Positions 10,428 to 22,484 of a stretch of 64,000 bases of DNA are shown here, one piece after another (positions within the stretch are counted from its first letter, which is position 1; each line of letters starts with the position of its first letter). Where the stretch lies: the NCBI RefSeq assembly GCF_006711645.1, contig NZ_CP041247.1, positions 434,001 to 498,000 on the forward strand, given 5' to 3'. This DNA is from Klebsiella electrica. GTDB taxonomy: Bacteria; Pseudomonadota; Gammaproteobacteria; Enterobacterales; Enterobacteriaceae. Under the pieces are notes generated by a model, which searched no databases, had not been told where the DNA came from, and worked only from the letters and a program-made list of their open reading frames with translations. The translations under genes were made by a program, and so were the position numbers.

Positions 10428-10957
10428 TCCAGATAATCGTTTTTCCATTTCACATAGTTGTTTGCTGAATAGAGCAGACCTGCCCGTTCCGCCTCCGTCA
10501 GGGGGCGGATTTGTTTCACCGGGTTGCCAAAATAGAGATAGCCGCTTTCCAGCCGTTTGTTTTGCGGGACCAGGCTACCGGCACCAATCATCACATCGTC
10601 TTCTACTACTACGCCATCCAGTAAAATCGAGCCCATGCCAACCAGCACCCGATTGCCAATAGTACAGCCATGCAGCATGACCTTGTGACCAACGGTGACC
10701 TCTTCACCAATGATCAGCGGATTTCCCTGAGGGTTAGAGGCGGATTTGTGGGTGACATGCAGCACGCTGCCGTCCTGAATGTTAGTGCGGGCACCGATTG
10801 CTACATAGTTAACATCTCCGCGAATCGCAACCAGCGGCCAGATGCTGACATCATCAGCCATTCGGACATCGCCGATCGCTACGCTGGTGGCATCGATCAT
10901 CACTCGCTGGCCGATTTGAGGGAATAAATCTTTATAAGGACGTAAATTAGCGGACAT
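10403..10957 (-). CDS. yrdA: Gamma-carbonic anhydrase-like hexapeptide-repeat protein YrdA
   Basis: A 184-residue left-handed beta-helix protein. Hexapeptide repeats run from about residue 20 to 150; the metal-site histidines are in HVTHKS and VGHKVMLHGC. The start MSANLRPYKDLFPQ matches the family; a longer frame exists upstream but lies in the rRNA promoter region and is not homologous. It is a trimeric gamma-class carbonic anhydrase relative; activity of YrdA itself is unproven as far as I know. The gene is convergent with yrdB and divergent from the rRNA operon. Confidence 0.93.
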   Translation of the reverse strand: MSANLRPYKDLFPQIGQRVMIDATSVAIGDVRMADDVSIWPLVAIRGDVNYVAIGARTNIQDGSVLHVTHKSASNPQGNPLIIGEEVTVGHKVMLHGCTIGNRVLVGMGSILLDGVVVEDDVMIGAGSLVPQNKRLESGYLYFGNPVKQIRPLTEAERAGLLYSANNYVKWKNDYLDQDNHTQP

Positions 10958-11109
10958 GGTTACCTCAATGAACCTGGGTTGTACCAAGACTCTGGTGGCT
11001 TTTGCGGCCACCTGCAACCCCTTATTGTGGTGAAAATTGAGCAATCTGAACAATAACGCCGCGAAAAGGGCGAAAAACCATCACTTGAAAAAAAAGATCG
11101 ATAAAAGAC

Positions 11110-11137
11110 TTGTGCAATAAAATGGGATCCCTATAAT
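11110..11137 (+). promoter_or_regulatory. rRNA operon promoter P1
   Basis: -35 TTGTGC and a perfect -10 TATAAT separated by 16 bases, the short spacer characteristic of rrn P1 promoters, followed by a GC-rich discriminator (GCGCTCCC) that makes the open complex unstable and sensitive to ppGpp/DksA. The A-rich tracts at about 11072-11107 fit an UP element. Fis sites are expected further upstream (10960-11070) but I could not fix them with confidence. Confidence 0.9.
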
Positions 11138-11159
11138 GCGCTCCCACTGACACGGCACA

Positions 11160-11175
11160 TGTGAACGAGTTCACA
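11160..11175 (+). promoter_or_regulatory. CRP-consensus palindrome between P1 and P2
   Basis: TGTGA, six bases, TCACA: an exact match to the core CRP operator, and a seven-base perfect inverted repeat about a GA centre. It lies about 15-30 bases after the P1 start, so it is also transcribed from P1 and could fold as RNA. Whether CRP binds here is unknown to me. Confidence 0.45.
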
Positions 11176-11217
11176 GAGTAAGCCGGGTCGGCAGAGAAAA
11201 AAATCTGAAATTCAGGG

Positions 11218-11245
11218 TTGACTCTGAAAGAGGAAAGCGTAATAT
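11218..11245 (+). promoter_or_regulatory. rRNA operon promoter P2
   Basis: -35 TTGACT and -10 TAATAT with a 16-base spacer. P2 is the weaker, more constitutive rRNA promoter. Its -10 region GCGTAATATACGCC (11237-11250) recurs exactly in the dusB-fis promoter. Confidence 0.85.
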
Positions 11246-11283
11246 ACGCCACCTCGCGACAGAGCGCTAAGCGCCGTCGCAAC

Positions 11284-11295
11284 TGCTCTTTAACA
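11284..11295 (+). promoter_or_regulatory. boxA antitermination element in the rRNA leader
   Basis: TGCTCTTTAACA, the NusB/NusE-binding boxA of rRNA leaders. It supports Nus-factor antitermination through the operon. A second boxA-like element (TGCTCTTTAAAAA, 13075-13087) is in the 16S-23S spacer. Confidence 0.85.
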
Positions 11296-11446
11296 ATTTA
11301 TCAGACAATCTGTGTGGGCACTCAAAGTGACATGGATTCTTAACGTCCTCGGACGAAAAATGAATACCAAGTCTCAGTGAGTGAACATACGTAATTCATT
11401 ACGAAGTTCTTTTCTTTAGAAATAAAGAAACACGAGCATCAAACTT

Positions 11447-12986
<1,540 letters not shown>

Positions 12987-13217
12987 CCTGAAGAACCTGC
13001 CTTTGTAGTGCTCACACAGATTGTCTGATGAATGATAAATTTCAAAATGTACTGCGAAGTGCATTGTGAAATTTTGCTCTTTAAAAATCTGGATCAAGCT
13101 GAAAATTGAAACGACACACTGTTTCCTTTCTCCGTAATAAGAAAGGAAGAAAGGTGTGTCCGAGTCTCTCAAATTTTCGCAACACGAACCGTTTTACGAA
13201 ACAGTTTCGGGTTGTGA
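12987..13217 (+). other. 16S-23S spacer without tRNA genes
   Basis: A 231-base spacer. I searched both strands for tRNA arms (T-loop GTTCGA-type motif, acceptor CCA) and found none; neither tRNA-Ile/Ala nor tRNA-Glu is present. It holds a boxA (13075-13087) and a hairpin whose 13-base arms (13037-13049 with 13062-13074) pair except for one A-G mismatch. The flanks near 13000-13030 and 13090-13217 supply the RNase III processing stems of 16S and 23S. Confidence 0.85.
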
Positions 13218-16125
<2,908 letters not shown>

Positions 16126-16191
16126 ACAACGCCGAAGCTGTTTTGGCGGATTTGAGAGAAGATTTTCAGCTTAGATTCAGAGTCCGAAGGA

Positions 16192-16291
16192 TTTTGCGCT
16201 GAGACAAGGCGGCCAGCGAAGCGAAGGAAGGAGCATACTGAAGTATGTGACTGACGCTCGCGAGCGCAGGCAACGCAGTATGAGCGCAAAA
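16192..16291 (+). repeat. Palindromic element in the 23S-5S spacer
   Basis: A 100-base block bounded by the inverted arms TTTTGCGCT (16192-16200) and AGCGCAAAA (16283-16291), containing two further perfect palindromes: CATACT/AGTATG (16234-16247) and CGCTCGCGAGCG (16255-16266). The spacer is about 190 bases, roughly twice what I recall for E. coli. It resembles small intergenic repeats seen near rRNA genes in enterobacteria, but I cannot name the family with certainty; it is not ERIC. Confidence 0.6.
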
Positions 16292-16315
16292 GACACAGGA
16301 CGAGCATAAAGAATT

Positions 16316-16435
16316 TGCCTGGCGGCACTAGCGCGGTGGTCCCACCTGACCCCATGCCGAACTCAGAAGTGAAACGCCGTAGCGCCGATGGTAGTGTGGG
16401 GTCTCCCCATGTGAGAGTAGGGAACTGCCAGGCAT
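16316..16435 (+). rRNA. rrfD: 5S ribosomal RNA, first copy
   Basis: 120 bases from TGCCTGGCGG to CTGCCAGGCAT, with the conserved CCGAACTCAGAAGTGAAACG loop. Helix I closes with G10-C110. It is the 5S of the 16S-23S-5S unit. Symbol by synteny. Confidence 0.98.
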
Positions 16436-16563
16436 CAAATTAGCAGTATGGCACTGAATTTCGAGGCAGTTTGCTATTCGACAGAGTAGCAGAGCAAAAG
16501 CGAATACTTTTGAACGTTGCGAAGCAACGGCCCGAAAATTATGCCTGGTACCAAATTAAGCGT

Positions 16564-16639
16564 GCTGATATGGCTCAGTTGGTAGAGCGCACCCTTGGTA
16601 AGGGTGAGGTCCCCAGTTCGACTCTGGGTATCAGCACCA
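16564..16639 (+). tRNA. thrV: tRNA-Thr (anticodon GGT)
   Basis: 76 bases with encoded CCA. Acceptor GCTGATA pairs with TATCAGC; the D arm includes GCTCAGTTGGTAGAGC; the anticodon GGT is at 16597-16599 in the stem ACCCT/AGGGT; the T arm has CCCCAGTTCGACTCTGGG. It reads ACC/ACU. It sits between the two 5S genes, as thrV does in E. coli rrnD. Confidence 0.98.
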
Positions 16640-16672
16640 CTTTTTAAGTTAGAAACAGTATTTTAAAGAATT

Positions 16673-16792
16673 TGCCTGGCGACAACAGCGCGGTGGTCCC
16701 ACCTGACCCCATGCCGAACTCAGAAGTGAAACGCCGTAGCGCCGATGGTAGTGTGGGGTCTCCCCATGTGAGAGTAGGGAATTGCCAGGCAT
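16673..16792 (+). rRNA. rrfF: 5S ribosomal RNA, second copy
   Basis: A second complete 120-base 5S gene downstream of tRNA-Thr, matching rrfF of E. coli rrnD by position. It differs from the first copy at positions 10, 13, 14 and 110. The changes at 10 (G to A) and 110 (C to T) are partners in helix I, so pairing is kept. Confidence 0.98.
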
Positions 16793-16804
16793 CAAATAAA
16801 GCAG

Positions 16805-16833
16805 AAGGCCCAGTCGAAAGACTGGGCCTTTTT
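16805..16833 (+). terminator. rRNA operon terminator 1
   Basis: Perfect stem AAGGCCCAGTC / GACTGGGCCTT with a GAAA tetraloop and a following T-run, 12 bases after the second 5S gene. Confidence 0.95.
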
Positions 16834-16947
16834 GCATTTCAGTTTTATCACGCCGAGAGCAATACTTTTACAGTAGATCGGCGATCTCTATCTCTGTACT
16901 GCCTGGTGAATGGCTGCCGAGAATCGTAGGAAACGGACGGTTATCGA

Positions 16948-16984
16948 ACAAAAAGGGCTCAGTCTTCGACTGAGCCCTTTTTTT
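16948..16984 (+). terminator. rRNA operon terminator 2
   Basis: Second strong hairpin AAAAGGGCTCAGTC / GACTGAGCCCTTTT with tetraloop TTCG and a run of T on the right. Tandem terminators are usual after rrn operons. The preceding A-run means it could also block transcription arriving from yhdV's side. Confidence 0.93.
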
Positions 16985-17023
16985 GGCGGCAGTTTATTCG
17001 CGCTACATGATGCCAGGGGGGAT

Positions 17024-17245
17024 TTAGCGGGTCAGGGCCACAATGCCCAGCGTCAGGCCTGCAACCGCTGCAGCGCCTCCTGCAATAGCGCCAGCGGTCT
17101 CCCAGTTATCCTGAGTGGTGCCTTTCATACAGGTATTTGTATGGACTAATCGCCCCTGAGAATCATAGACCGGTACGCAGGGAGAGTCATGGGCACAGCC
17201 GGCGAGCAATGTTGTCAGCAGCGTCACTAAAATAAATTTTTTCAT
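17024..17245 (-). CDS. yhdV: Small lipoprotein YhdV
   Basis: A 73-residue protein with a signal peptide ending in the lipobox LLAGC (Cys16 would be lipidated), a short periplasmic part DSPCVPVYDSQGRLVHTNTC, and a glycine/alanine-rich hydrophobic C-terminus (about 50-71, AGAIAGGAAAVAGLTLG) that looks like a glycine-zipper membrane segment. Function unknown. In E. coli yhdV lies beside acrF between rrnD and fis; here its acrEF and yhdWXYZ neighbours are absent but it survives alone. Confidence 0.85.
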   Translation of the reverse strand: MKKFILVTLLTTLLAGCAHDSPCVPVYDSQGRLVHTNTCMKGTTQDNWETAGAIAGGAAAVAGLTLGIVALTR

Positions 17246-18088
17246 GGTAGGCCTCTATAATCCGTCAGGTTGTACCGGTGTCGATATATGACGGCATAGC
17301 CTATTTTACCATTGGCCATATAAAGGCCCGTGGCCGAAATAATATCAATTTATGATCAGCGTAAATATCATGGAGAACACGCGGGAATGATGAGGAAAAT
17401 ATGCAGAATAAAATAACGAAAGAGAAGTGAGAGCCGTATTATTCATCGGCTGATAATCTAACAAATTGATTTTTAACTTGTCCGTCTACGGGTTGACTGG
17501 CGAAAAAGGTGCGAAGTGGCGCCCGCTCGTGAACGGAGATCTTACTTATGTCGGCGGCATTGTCCATCCCGTTTACTGTCCGTAACTTAACGCCAAAGCC
17601 AAATGTAACCCTTATAAATAGCGGCGCAGACGCTACCACAACAGGGCGCCAGGTCTGAGATGAAATCTGCATCGAAGGCAGACCATCAGCGCGCTACGGG
17701 CGCATCAGAGAGGGTTTTATTGCACCTGGAGAGCAAGGGGTGTTCCTGGCGGATATCAAACCGGAGAGACGGCGTGCCCTCAATCCCTTTTAGCGAGCGG
17801 GCTGCTATTCCGTGACGTTGATTACAGCTGTGTCAGCGCGGTAAGACTGGTTACGCTAGCGATAAGCTTAAGGGACAGACTGGCGAGAGATGTGCAGCAG
17901 CTTCTGCTTTCGCGTCATCTTCGATGAGGTTCGGGAAGGTGGCAGGTGCAATTTGATAAAACGGCTGCCCGGATTTGCAATCATACTCTTCGACAAAGCA
18001 ATCATGCCGCTGACCAGTATCCACATTCCAGCGATGTGCAATGCCGATGTCCGCTCTGGCAGTCGGAGAAGTTCGCTATATCAGAGAA
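17246..18088. other. Gene-poor interval between yhdV and fis
   Basis: About 840 bases with no gene I can support. Short frames exist (for example minus 17439-17672, 77 codons) but none has a good ribosome-binding site together with a recognisable product, and all frames are broken at short intervals. In E. coli this position holds yhdJ and the acrSEF/yhdWXYZ genes. The stretch may be remains of such genes or regulatory DNA for yhdV; I could not align any part to a known protein. Confidence 0.5.
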
Positions 18089-18125
18089 TAAAAAGGCGCT
18101 TCCCCATGCCGAAGAGCGCCTTTTA
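18089..18125 (-). terminator. Terminator of dusB-fis
   Basis: Stem AAAAGGCGCT / AGCGCCTTTT (one unpaired base) with T-runs on both strands, 25 bases beyond the fis stop. Confidence 0.9.
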
Positions 18126-18149
18126 TAACAAGCAATTAACTGATTAGTA

Positions 18150-18446
18150 TCAGTTCATGCCGTATTTTTTCAGTTTCTTACGCAGAGTACCGCGGTTGAT
18201 GCCCATCATCAGGGCCGCGCGGGTCTGGTTACCACGGGTGTATTGCATCACCATGTCCAACAGGGGCTGTTCAACTTCAGCCAGTACTAGCTCATACAGG
18301 TCATTCACATCCTGACCATTCAGTTGAGCAAAATAGTTCTTCAGTGCCTGTTTAACCGAGTCACGCAGGGGTTTTTGAGTTACCTGATCCTGAGAGTTAA
18401 CGGTAGAAACGGTCAGTACGTCAGAATTTACGCGTTGTTCGAACAT
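18150..18446 (-). CDS. fis: Nucleoid protein and transcription regulator Fis
   Basis: A 98-residue protein that looks identical to E. coli Fis as I recall it. Residues 1-26 form the flexible beta-hairpin arms used in Hin/Gin inversion; the C-terminal helix-turn-helix is [20 protein letters not shown] (about 73-92). Fis activates rRNA P1 promoters during rapid growth, and here it is encoded within 7 kb of an rRNA operon. It is co-transcribed with dusB, 25 bases upstream. Confidence 0.99.
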
Positions 18447-18471
18447 AGTTCTGTCAGCTCTTTATTTCTGT

Positions 18472-19437
18472 TTACGCAAAATTTTCGAAGTATGCCTCCA
18501 ACGCCTCCAGCTGATCGCTGGCATCCTCTATGGCGTTGAATGTGCGCCGAAACTGGTCATTTGGGGCGTGCTCCTGTAGATACCAGGAGACGTGTTTACG
18601 TGCAATTCGGTACCCTTTTGCCTGGCCATAAAAGTCATGCAATTCCCGAACATGCGCGCAAAGCAAACGCTTAACCTCTGCCAATGGCAGCGGGGGCAGC
18701 AGCTCCCCAGTGTCCAGATAATGCTGGATTTCCCGAAAGATCCAGGGTCTTCCCTGAGCTGCGCGGCCTATCATAAGGGCATCAGCCCCCGTATAGTCGA
18801 GCACAGCTCTGGCTTTAAGCGGGTCAGTAATGTCACCATTCGCGATAACCGGAATGGAAACTTTCTGCTTAACTGCCCGAATACTGTCGTATTCAGCGTC
18901 TCCGTTAAACAAGCAGGCGCGGGTGCGTCCGTGAATAGTCAGAGCCTGAATGCCACACTCTTCAGCCAGTTGGGCAATTTCTACACAGTTACGGTGTTCC
19001 GGCTCCCAACCGGTGCGAATCTTGAGTGTCACGGGAACGTCCACTGCCTTGACGACCGCCGTCAGGATTAACTTCACCTGATCGGGATACTGCAAGAGGG
19101 CTGAACCTGCGAGCTTACGATTCACCTTTTTCGCCGGGCACCCCATATTAATATCAATAATCTGGGCACCGCTTTCCACGTTAATACGGGCGGCTGCGGC
19201 CATCTCTTCCGGTACGCTCCCGGCGATTTGCACGGTACGAATACCGGGCTCATCCACGTGCACCATCCGTAAACGGGATTTGTCGCTCTCCCAAACCTGC
19301 GGGTTAGAGGACATCATCTCGGAAACGGTTAAACCTGCTCCCATCTCGTAGCACAGCGTCCTGAATGGTCTGTCAGTAATGCCAGCCATAGGCGCTGCGA
19401 TCAGGCGATTTCTGAGCTGATAGTGTCCGATGCGCAT
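18472..19437 (-). CDS. dusB: tRNA-dihydrouridine synthase B
   Basis: A 321-residue FMN enzyme that reduces uridine to dihydrouridine in tRNA D loops. TIM-barrel start [18 protein letters not shown]; catalytic Cys100 in [13 protein letters not shown] phosphate-binding GRAAQGRPW near residue 225. It heads the dusB-fis operon. In E. coli poor translation of dusB limits nothing downstream, but its 5' coding region is needed for good fis translation; the same close arrangement is kept here. Confidence 0.97.
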   Translation of the reverse strand: MRIGHYQLRNRLIAAPMAGITDRPFRTLCYEMGAGLTVSEMMSSNPQVWESDKSRLRMVHVDEPGIRTVQIAGSVPEEMAAAARINVESGAQIIDINMGCPAKKVNRKLAGSALLQYPDQVKLILTAVVKAVDVPVTLKIRTGWEPEHRNCVEIAQLAEECGIQALTIHGRTRACLFNGDAEYDSIRAVKQKVSIPVIANGDITDPLKARAVLDYTGADALMIGRAAQGRPWIFREIQHYLDTGELLPPLPLAEVKRLLCAHVRELHDFYGQAKGYRIARKHVSWYLQEHAPNDQFRRTFNAIEDASDQLEALEAYFENFA

Positions 19438-19476
19438 GAGTTAAGAAATGACCATACTGTGACTGCAAGGCGGCGT

Positions 19477-19504
19477 ATATTACGCATTTTTTGCACGAGA
19501 TGAA
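19477..19504 (-). promoter_or_regulatory. dusB-fis promoter
   Basis: On the minus strand -35 TTCATC (19504-19499) and -10 TAATAT (19482-19477), 16-base spacer, then GC-rich discriminator. The start would lie about 30 bases before the dusB ATG. The weak -35 and GC discriminator fit a growth-rate-controlled promoter. The AT-rich DNA at 19560-19680 is a likely Fis/IHF region. Confidence 0.7.
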
Positions 19505-19765
19505 AGGCCAAACTTTGAGCAATCCTCTGTCACAGATCAATGAATCCAACACTGCCAGAAAAGAGATGGTTAAATTATTATATTAATCATCACCTTAGTT
19601 GGTGGTGAATAATTTGTGTCCATTTATAAAATCACAAAACTTCTCGATTTTTCTTAGAAAAAGGGGACTGTTAGCGGCATAAAACGCTGTTTTTGTAGTC
19701 AAAAAAGCGCATCGTAATGCGATCTGGCTCCCATTTCTTGACGTCATTCAGCGGCTACTGGAAAC

Positions 19766-19791
19766 AAAAATGCGGCCCGCAGACCGCATTC
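19766..19791 (-). terminator. Terminator of prmA
   Basis: Stem AATGCGG / CCGCATT followed on the minus strand by TTTTTG, directly after the prmA stop. Confidence 0.85.
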
Positions 19792-19796
19792 GAGGG

Positions 19797-20678
19797 TTAC
19801 TTTCTGCGACCGGTGATCCGACACCACTCTTCTTTCTCCACCACCGGGTCGAGGGCAAAGCGATCGGCATAGGCTTCGCAGACGCTTTCAGCCTGGCTGG
19901 CGAGAATACCGGAAAGGCCCAGCAAACCGCCTGAAACGGGCAGCACGCTGATTAACGGGGCCAGCTCACGTAATGGCCCTGCCAGGATGTTGGCGACCAC
20001 CACATCGGCGCTGAGCGCTTCTGGCTGGTCCTGCGGTAAATAGAGCTCCAGACGATCGGAGACGCCGTTACGTTCGGCGTTATCGCGACTGGCCTGAATC
20101 GCCTGCGGATCGATATCGATACCGATAGCTTTTGCGGCGCCCAGTTTCAGCGCCGCAATCGCCAGAATGCCCGAACCACAGCCGAAATCGATAATCGTTT
20201 TGCCCGTCAGATCCAGTCCGTCCAGCCATTGCAGACAGAGAGAAGTGGTCGGGTGCGTGCCGGTACCAAACGCCAGACCCGGGTCGAGCATGACGTTGAC
20301 CGCGTTGGCATCCGGTACTTCGCGCCAGCTTGGGCAGATCCACAGGCGCTCGCCGAAACGCATTGGGTGGAAATTATCCATCCATTCACGTTCCCAGTCT
20401 TTATCTTCCAGCTGCTCGATTTTATGCGTGAAACCGGCGCCCAGCAGCGGATGCTGCTCGAGAATCGCCACGACCTCATGCATATCGCTTTCAGCATCGA
20501 ACAGGCCAATAACATCGGTGTCTCCCCACAGGCGGGTTTCACCCGGCAGTGGCTCGAACACCGGCGTATCGTGGGTATCCTGGAAGGTGATAGAGACCGC
20601 GCCGGCCTCCATTAGCGCGTCGCTGAGCTCTTCAGCATGTGCGCCGGTGGTATTCAGTTTCAGTTGGATCCATGGCAT
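19797..20678 (-). CDS. prmA: Ribosomal protein L11 methyltransferase
   Basis: A 293-residue SAM-dependent enzyme that trimethylates several amines of ribosomal protein L11. Residues 1-60 form the substrate-recognition domain; the SAM site is [19 protein letters not shown] (from 163) and the post-motif NILAGPL is near residue 230. Eleven bases separate it from panF upstream, so yhdT-panF-prmA form one unit as in E. coli. Length matches. Confidence 0.98.
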   Translation of the reverse strand: MPWIQLKLNTTGAHAEELSDALMEAGAVSITFQDTHDTPVFEPLPGETRLWGDTDVIGLFDAESDMHEVVAILEQHPLLGAGFTHKIEQLEDKDWEREWMDNFHPMRFGERLWICPSWREVPDANAVNVMLDPGLAFGTGTHPTTSLCLQWLDGLDLTGKTIIDFGCGSGILAIAALKLGAAKAIGIDIDPQAIQASRDNAERNGVSDRLELYLPQDQPEALSADVVVANILAGPLRELAPLISVLPVSGGLLGLSGILASQAESVCEAYADRFALDPVVEKEEWCRITGRRK

Positions 20679-20689
20679 AGCAAAACTCT

Positions 20690-22141
20690 TTATTTGTCAG
20701 TAGTGATAACAGGGGCTGGTGGAACGGGCTGACCAAAACGGTTTCCCACGACAAAAGCCAGCAAACTTAGCAGTAGCGAGGGCACAATAGGATGAAAGCC
20801 CAGGTACTGAACATTAAACGTAGCGAGCAGGGCATATAATACCCCGCCCACCAGCATAGCGCTGAGTGCGCCGGCGGCATTCGCACGCTCCCAGTACAAA
20901 CCCAGCACCAGCGGCCATAAGAACACCGCTTCCAGGCCGCCGAAGGCCAGCAGATTCAGCCAGATGATCATTTCAGGTGGCCGCCAGGCGGCGAGGATCA
21001 TCAGGATCCCGATGACCAGCGTCGTGGCCGTGGAGATCCGCTTCAGCTTCAGTTCATTGTGCTTTTTGGCGGGCTGCGCGCTTAACCAAAGATCTTTAAT
21101 GATCGTAGCCGATGCCTGCAATAAATGGGCATTAACGTTTGACATGATCGCTGCCATCGGTGCGGCGAGGAACAGGCCCGCGGCCCACGGCGGCAAAACC
21201 TGCACCATCAATGTCGGGATGACCTGATCCGGAACGGTCAGATGCGGCAGAACCGCGCGACCAAGCGCGCCGGCCAGATGCATGCCAAACATCAGCAACG
21301 CCACGACCACGGTACCGATGATAATGCCGCGGTGGACGGCTTTACTGTCTTTGTAGGAGATGCAGCGCACGGCAGTATGCGGCAGGCCGATCACCCCGAA
21401 GCAAACCAGCACCCAGAACGAGGTCATAAAGGTCGGCGTGAGGATACCATCAACACCTTCTGGCGATATCAGCTGTGGGTCAATCTTTTGCAGCGTGTCT
21501 ACTGCGCTGTGCAGCCCGCCAGCGGCGTGTACGACGCCGACCAGCAGCACGATGGTCCCTATCAGCATGACCATACCTTGCATGGTGTCGTTCAGGACGC
21601 TGGCGCGAAAACCACCGAATGCCGTATACAGCGCAATAGTAATCCCAAAGATCAACAGGCCTGTCTCATATTTTATGCCTGCCGCGGTCTCCAGCAGTCG
21701 CGCGCCGCCGATAAACTGCACGGCAATGGCCCCCACGAAGGCGACCAGCAGGCTGATACTGGCAATCCAGACCACCGCCCGGCTCTGGTAGCGAGCCTGC
21801 AACATATCGTTGAGGGTGATGGCGTTGTAGCGGCGGGCCAGGATCGCAAATTTTTTACCGAGGATCCCCAGTGAGAGCCAGATTGTCGGCACCTGAATCA
21901 TGGCCAGCAGGACCCAGCCGAGCCCGTATTTATACGCGGCTCCCGGCCCACCGATAAATGAGCTGGCGCTGATGTAGGTGGCGGTGAGCGTCATAGCCAG
22001 CACGAAGCCGCCCATTGAGCGGCTGCCGAGGAAGTACTCGCTCAGAAAGCTGCCGTTGCTGCGTTGACGCATGGCATAGATTGACAGCCCGAATACCACG
22101 AACAGGTACGCAATCAGGACGACGATGATTTCAAGCTGCAT
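20690..22141 (-). CDS. panF: Sodium/pantothenate symporter
   Basis: A 483-residue inner-membrane protein of the SSS (sodium:solute symporter) family with about 13 hydrophobic segments. It begins [20 protein letters not shown]; a longer in-frame extension upstream overlaps yhdT and is discarded. Signature stretches include [20 protein letters not shown] and [20 protein letters not shown]. It imports pantothenate for coenzyme A synthesis. The start overlaps the yhdT end by 11 bases. Confidence 0.97.
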   Translation of the reverse strand: MQLEIIVVLIAYLFVVFGLSIYAMRQRSNGSFLSEYFLGSRSMGGFVLAMTLTATYISASSFIGGPGAAYKYGLGWVLLAMIQVPTIWLSLGILGKKFAILARRYNAITLNDMLQARYQSRAVVWIASISLLVAFVGAIAVQFIGGARLLETAAGIKYETGLLIFGITIALYTAFGGFRASVLNDTMQGMVMLIGTIVLLVGVVHAAGGLHSAVDTLQKIDPQLISPEGVDGILTPTFMTSFWVLVCFGVIGLPHTAVRCISYKDSKAVHRGIIIGTVVVALLMFGMHLAGALGRAVLPHLTVPDQVIPTLMVQVLPPWAAGLFLAAPMAAIMSNVNAHLLQASATIIKDLWLSAQPAKKHNELKLKRISTATTLVIGILMILAAWRPPEMIIWLNLLAFGGLEAVFLWPLVLGLYWERANAAGALSAMLVGGVLYALLATFNVQYLGFHPIVPSLLLSLLAFVVGNRFGQPVPPAPVITTDK

Positions 22142-22373
22142 CGTTATCCTCCAGAGGAATATCGCGGAAGATAAAGCGTACCATCGCCCAGCACAGCAAA
22201 GTAAACAGCAGGGGTACCAGCAGGCAGGCCATTTCGAACCAGTGCGGCAGCCCGGTGATGCCGATGCCGTTATTCGGCAAATAAGCCGCTGCCAGCCAGG
22301 CGGCAAGATAGAGAAAGGTCAGCCACAGCGCCCAGCGCGCTTCTTTGTGGGCCTGAACAAACCGTTTGTCCAT
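22131..22373 (-). CDS. yhdT: DUF997 membrane protein YhdT
   Basis: An 80-residue protein with two predicted transmembrane helices (about 15-33 and 43-67). The start MDKRFVQAHKEARWALWLT is typical. YhdT always precedes panF in enterobacteria and related small proteins accompany other SSS transporters, suggesting a subunit-like or assembly role; this is inference. Its end overlaps the panF start, so translation is likely coupled. Confidence 0.88.
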   Translation of the reverse strand: MDKRFVQAHKEARWALWLTFLYLAAWLAAAYLPNNGIGITGLPHWFEMACLLVPLLFTLLCWAMVRFIFRDIPLEDNDAA

Positions 22374-22442
22374 TTTTGTGTCCCGGGAGGATGAAGAAAG
22401 CGGGGATTGTACCGCATGGTAAAGATGAGGGGAGAGAAAAAG

Positions 22443-22467
22443 AAAAAAGGCCGGATTATCCGGCCTT
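22443..22467 (-). terminator. Terminator of aroQ-accBC
   Basis: Stem AAGGCCGG / CCGGCCTT with loop ATTAT (as read on the plus strand), followed on the minus strand by a run of T; 18 bases after the accC stop. Confidence 0.92.
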
Positions 22468-22484
22468 CTGCTGTGAATACAGGA

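Noticed and set aside
16436..16672. Second 5S gene as an assembly duplication
   Set aside because: The copies differ at four positions, flanks differ, tRNA-Thr is between them, and E. coli rrnD has the same 5S-tRNA-5S order.
17439..17672. 77-codon minus ORF in the yhdV-fis gap
   Set aside because: No recognised product, weak start context and no neighbours supporting it; left as unexplained sequence.
17890..18147. 85-codon plus ORF before fis
   Set aside because: Runs through the fis terminator hairpin and has no family features.
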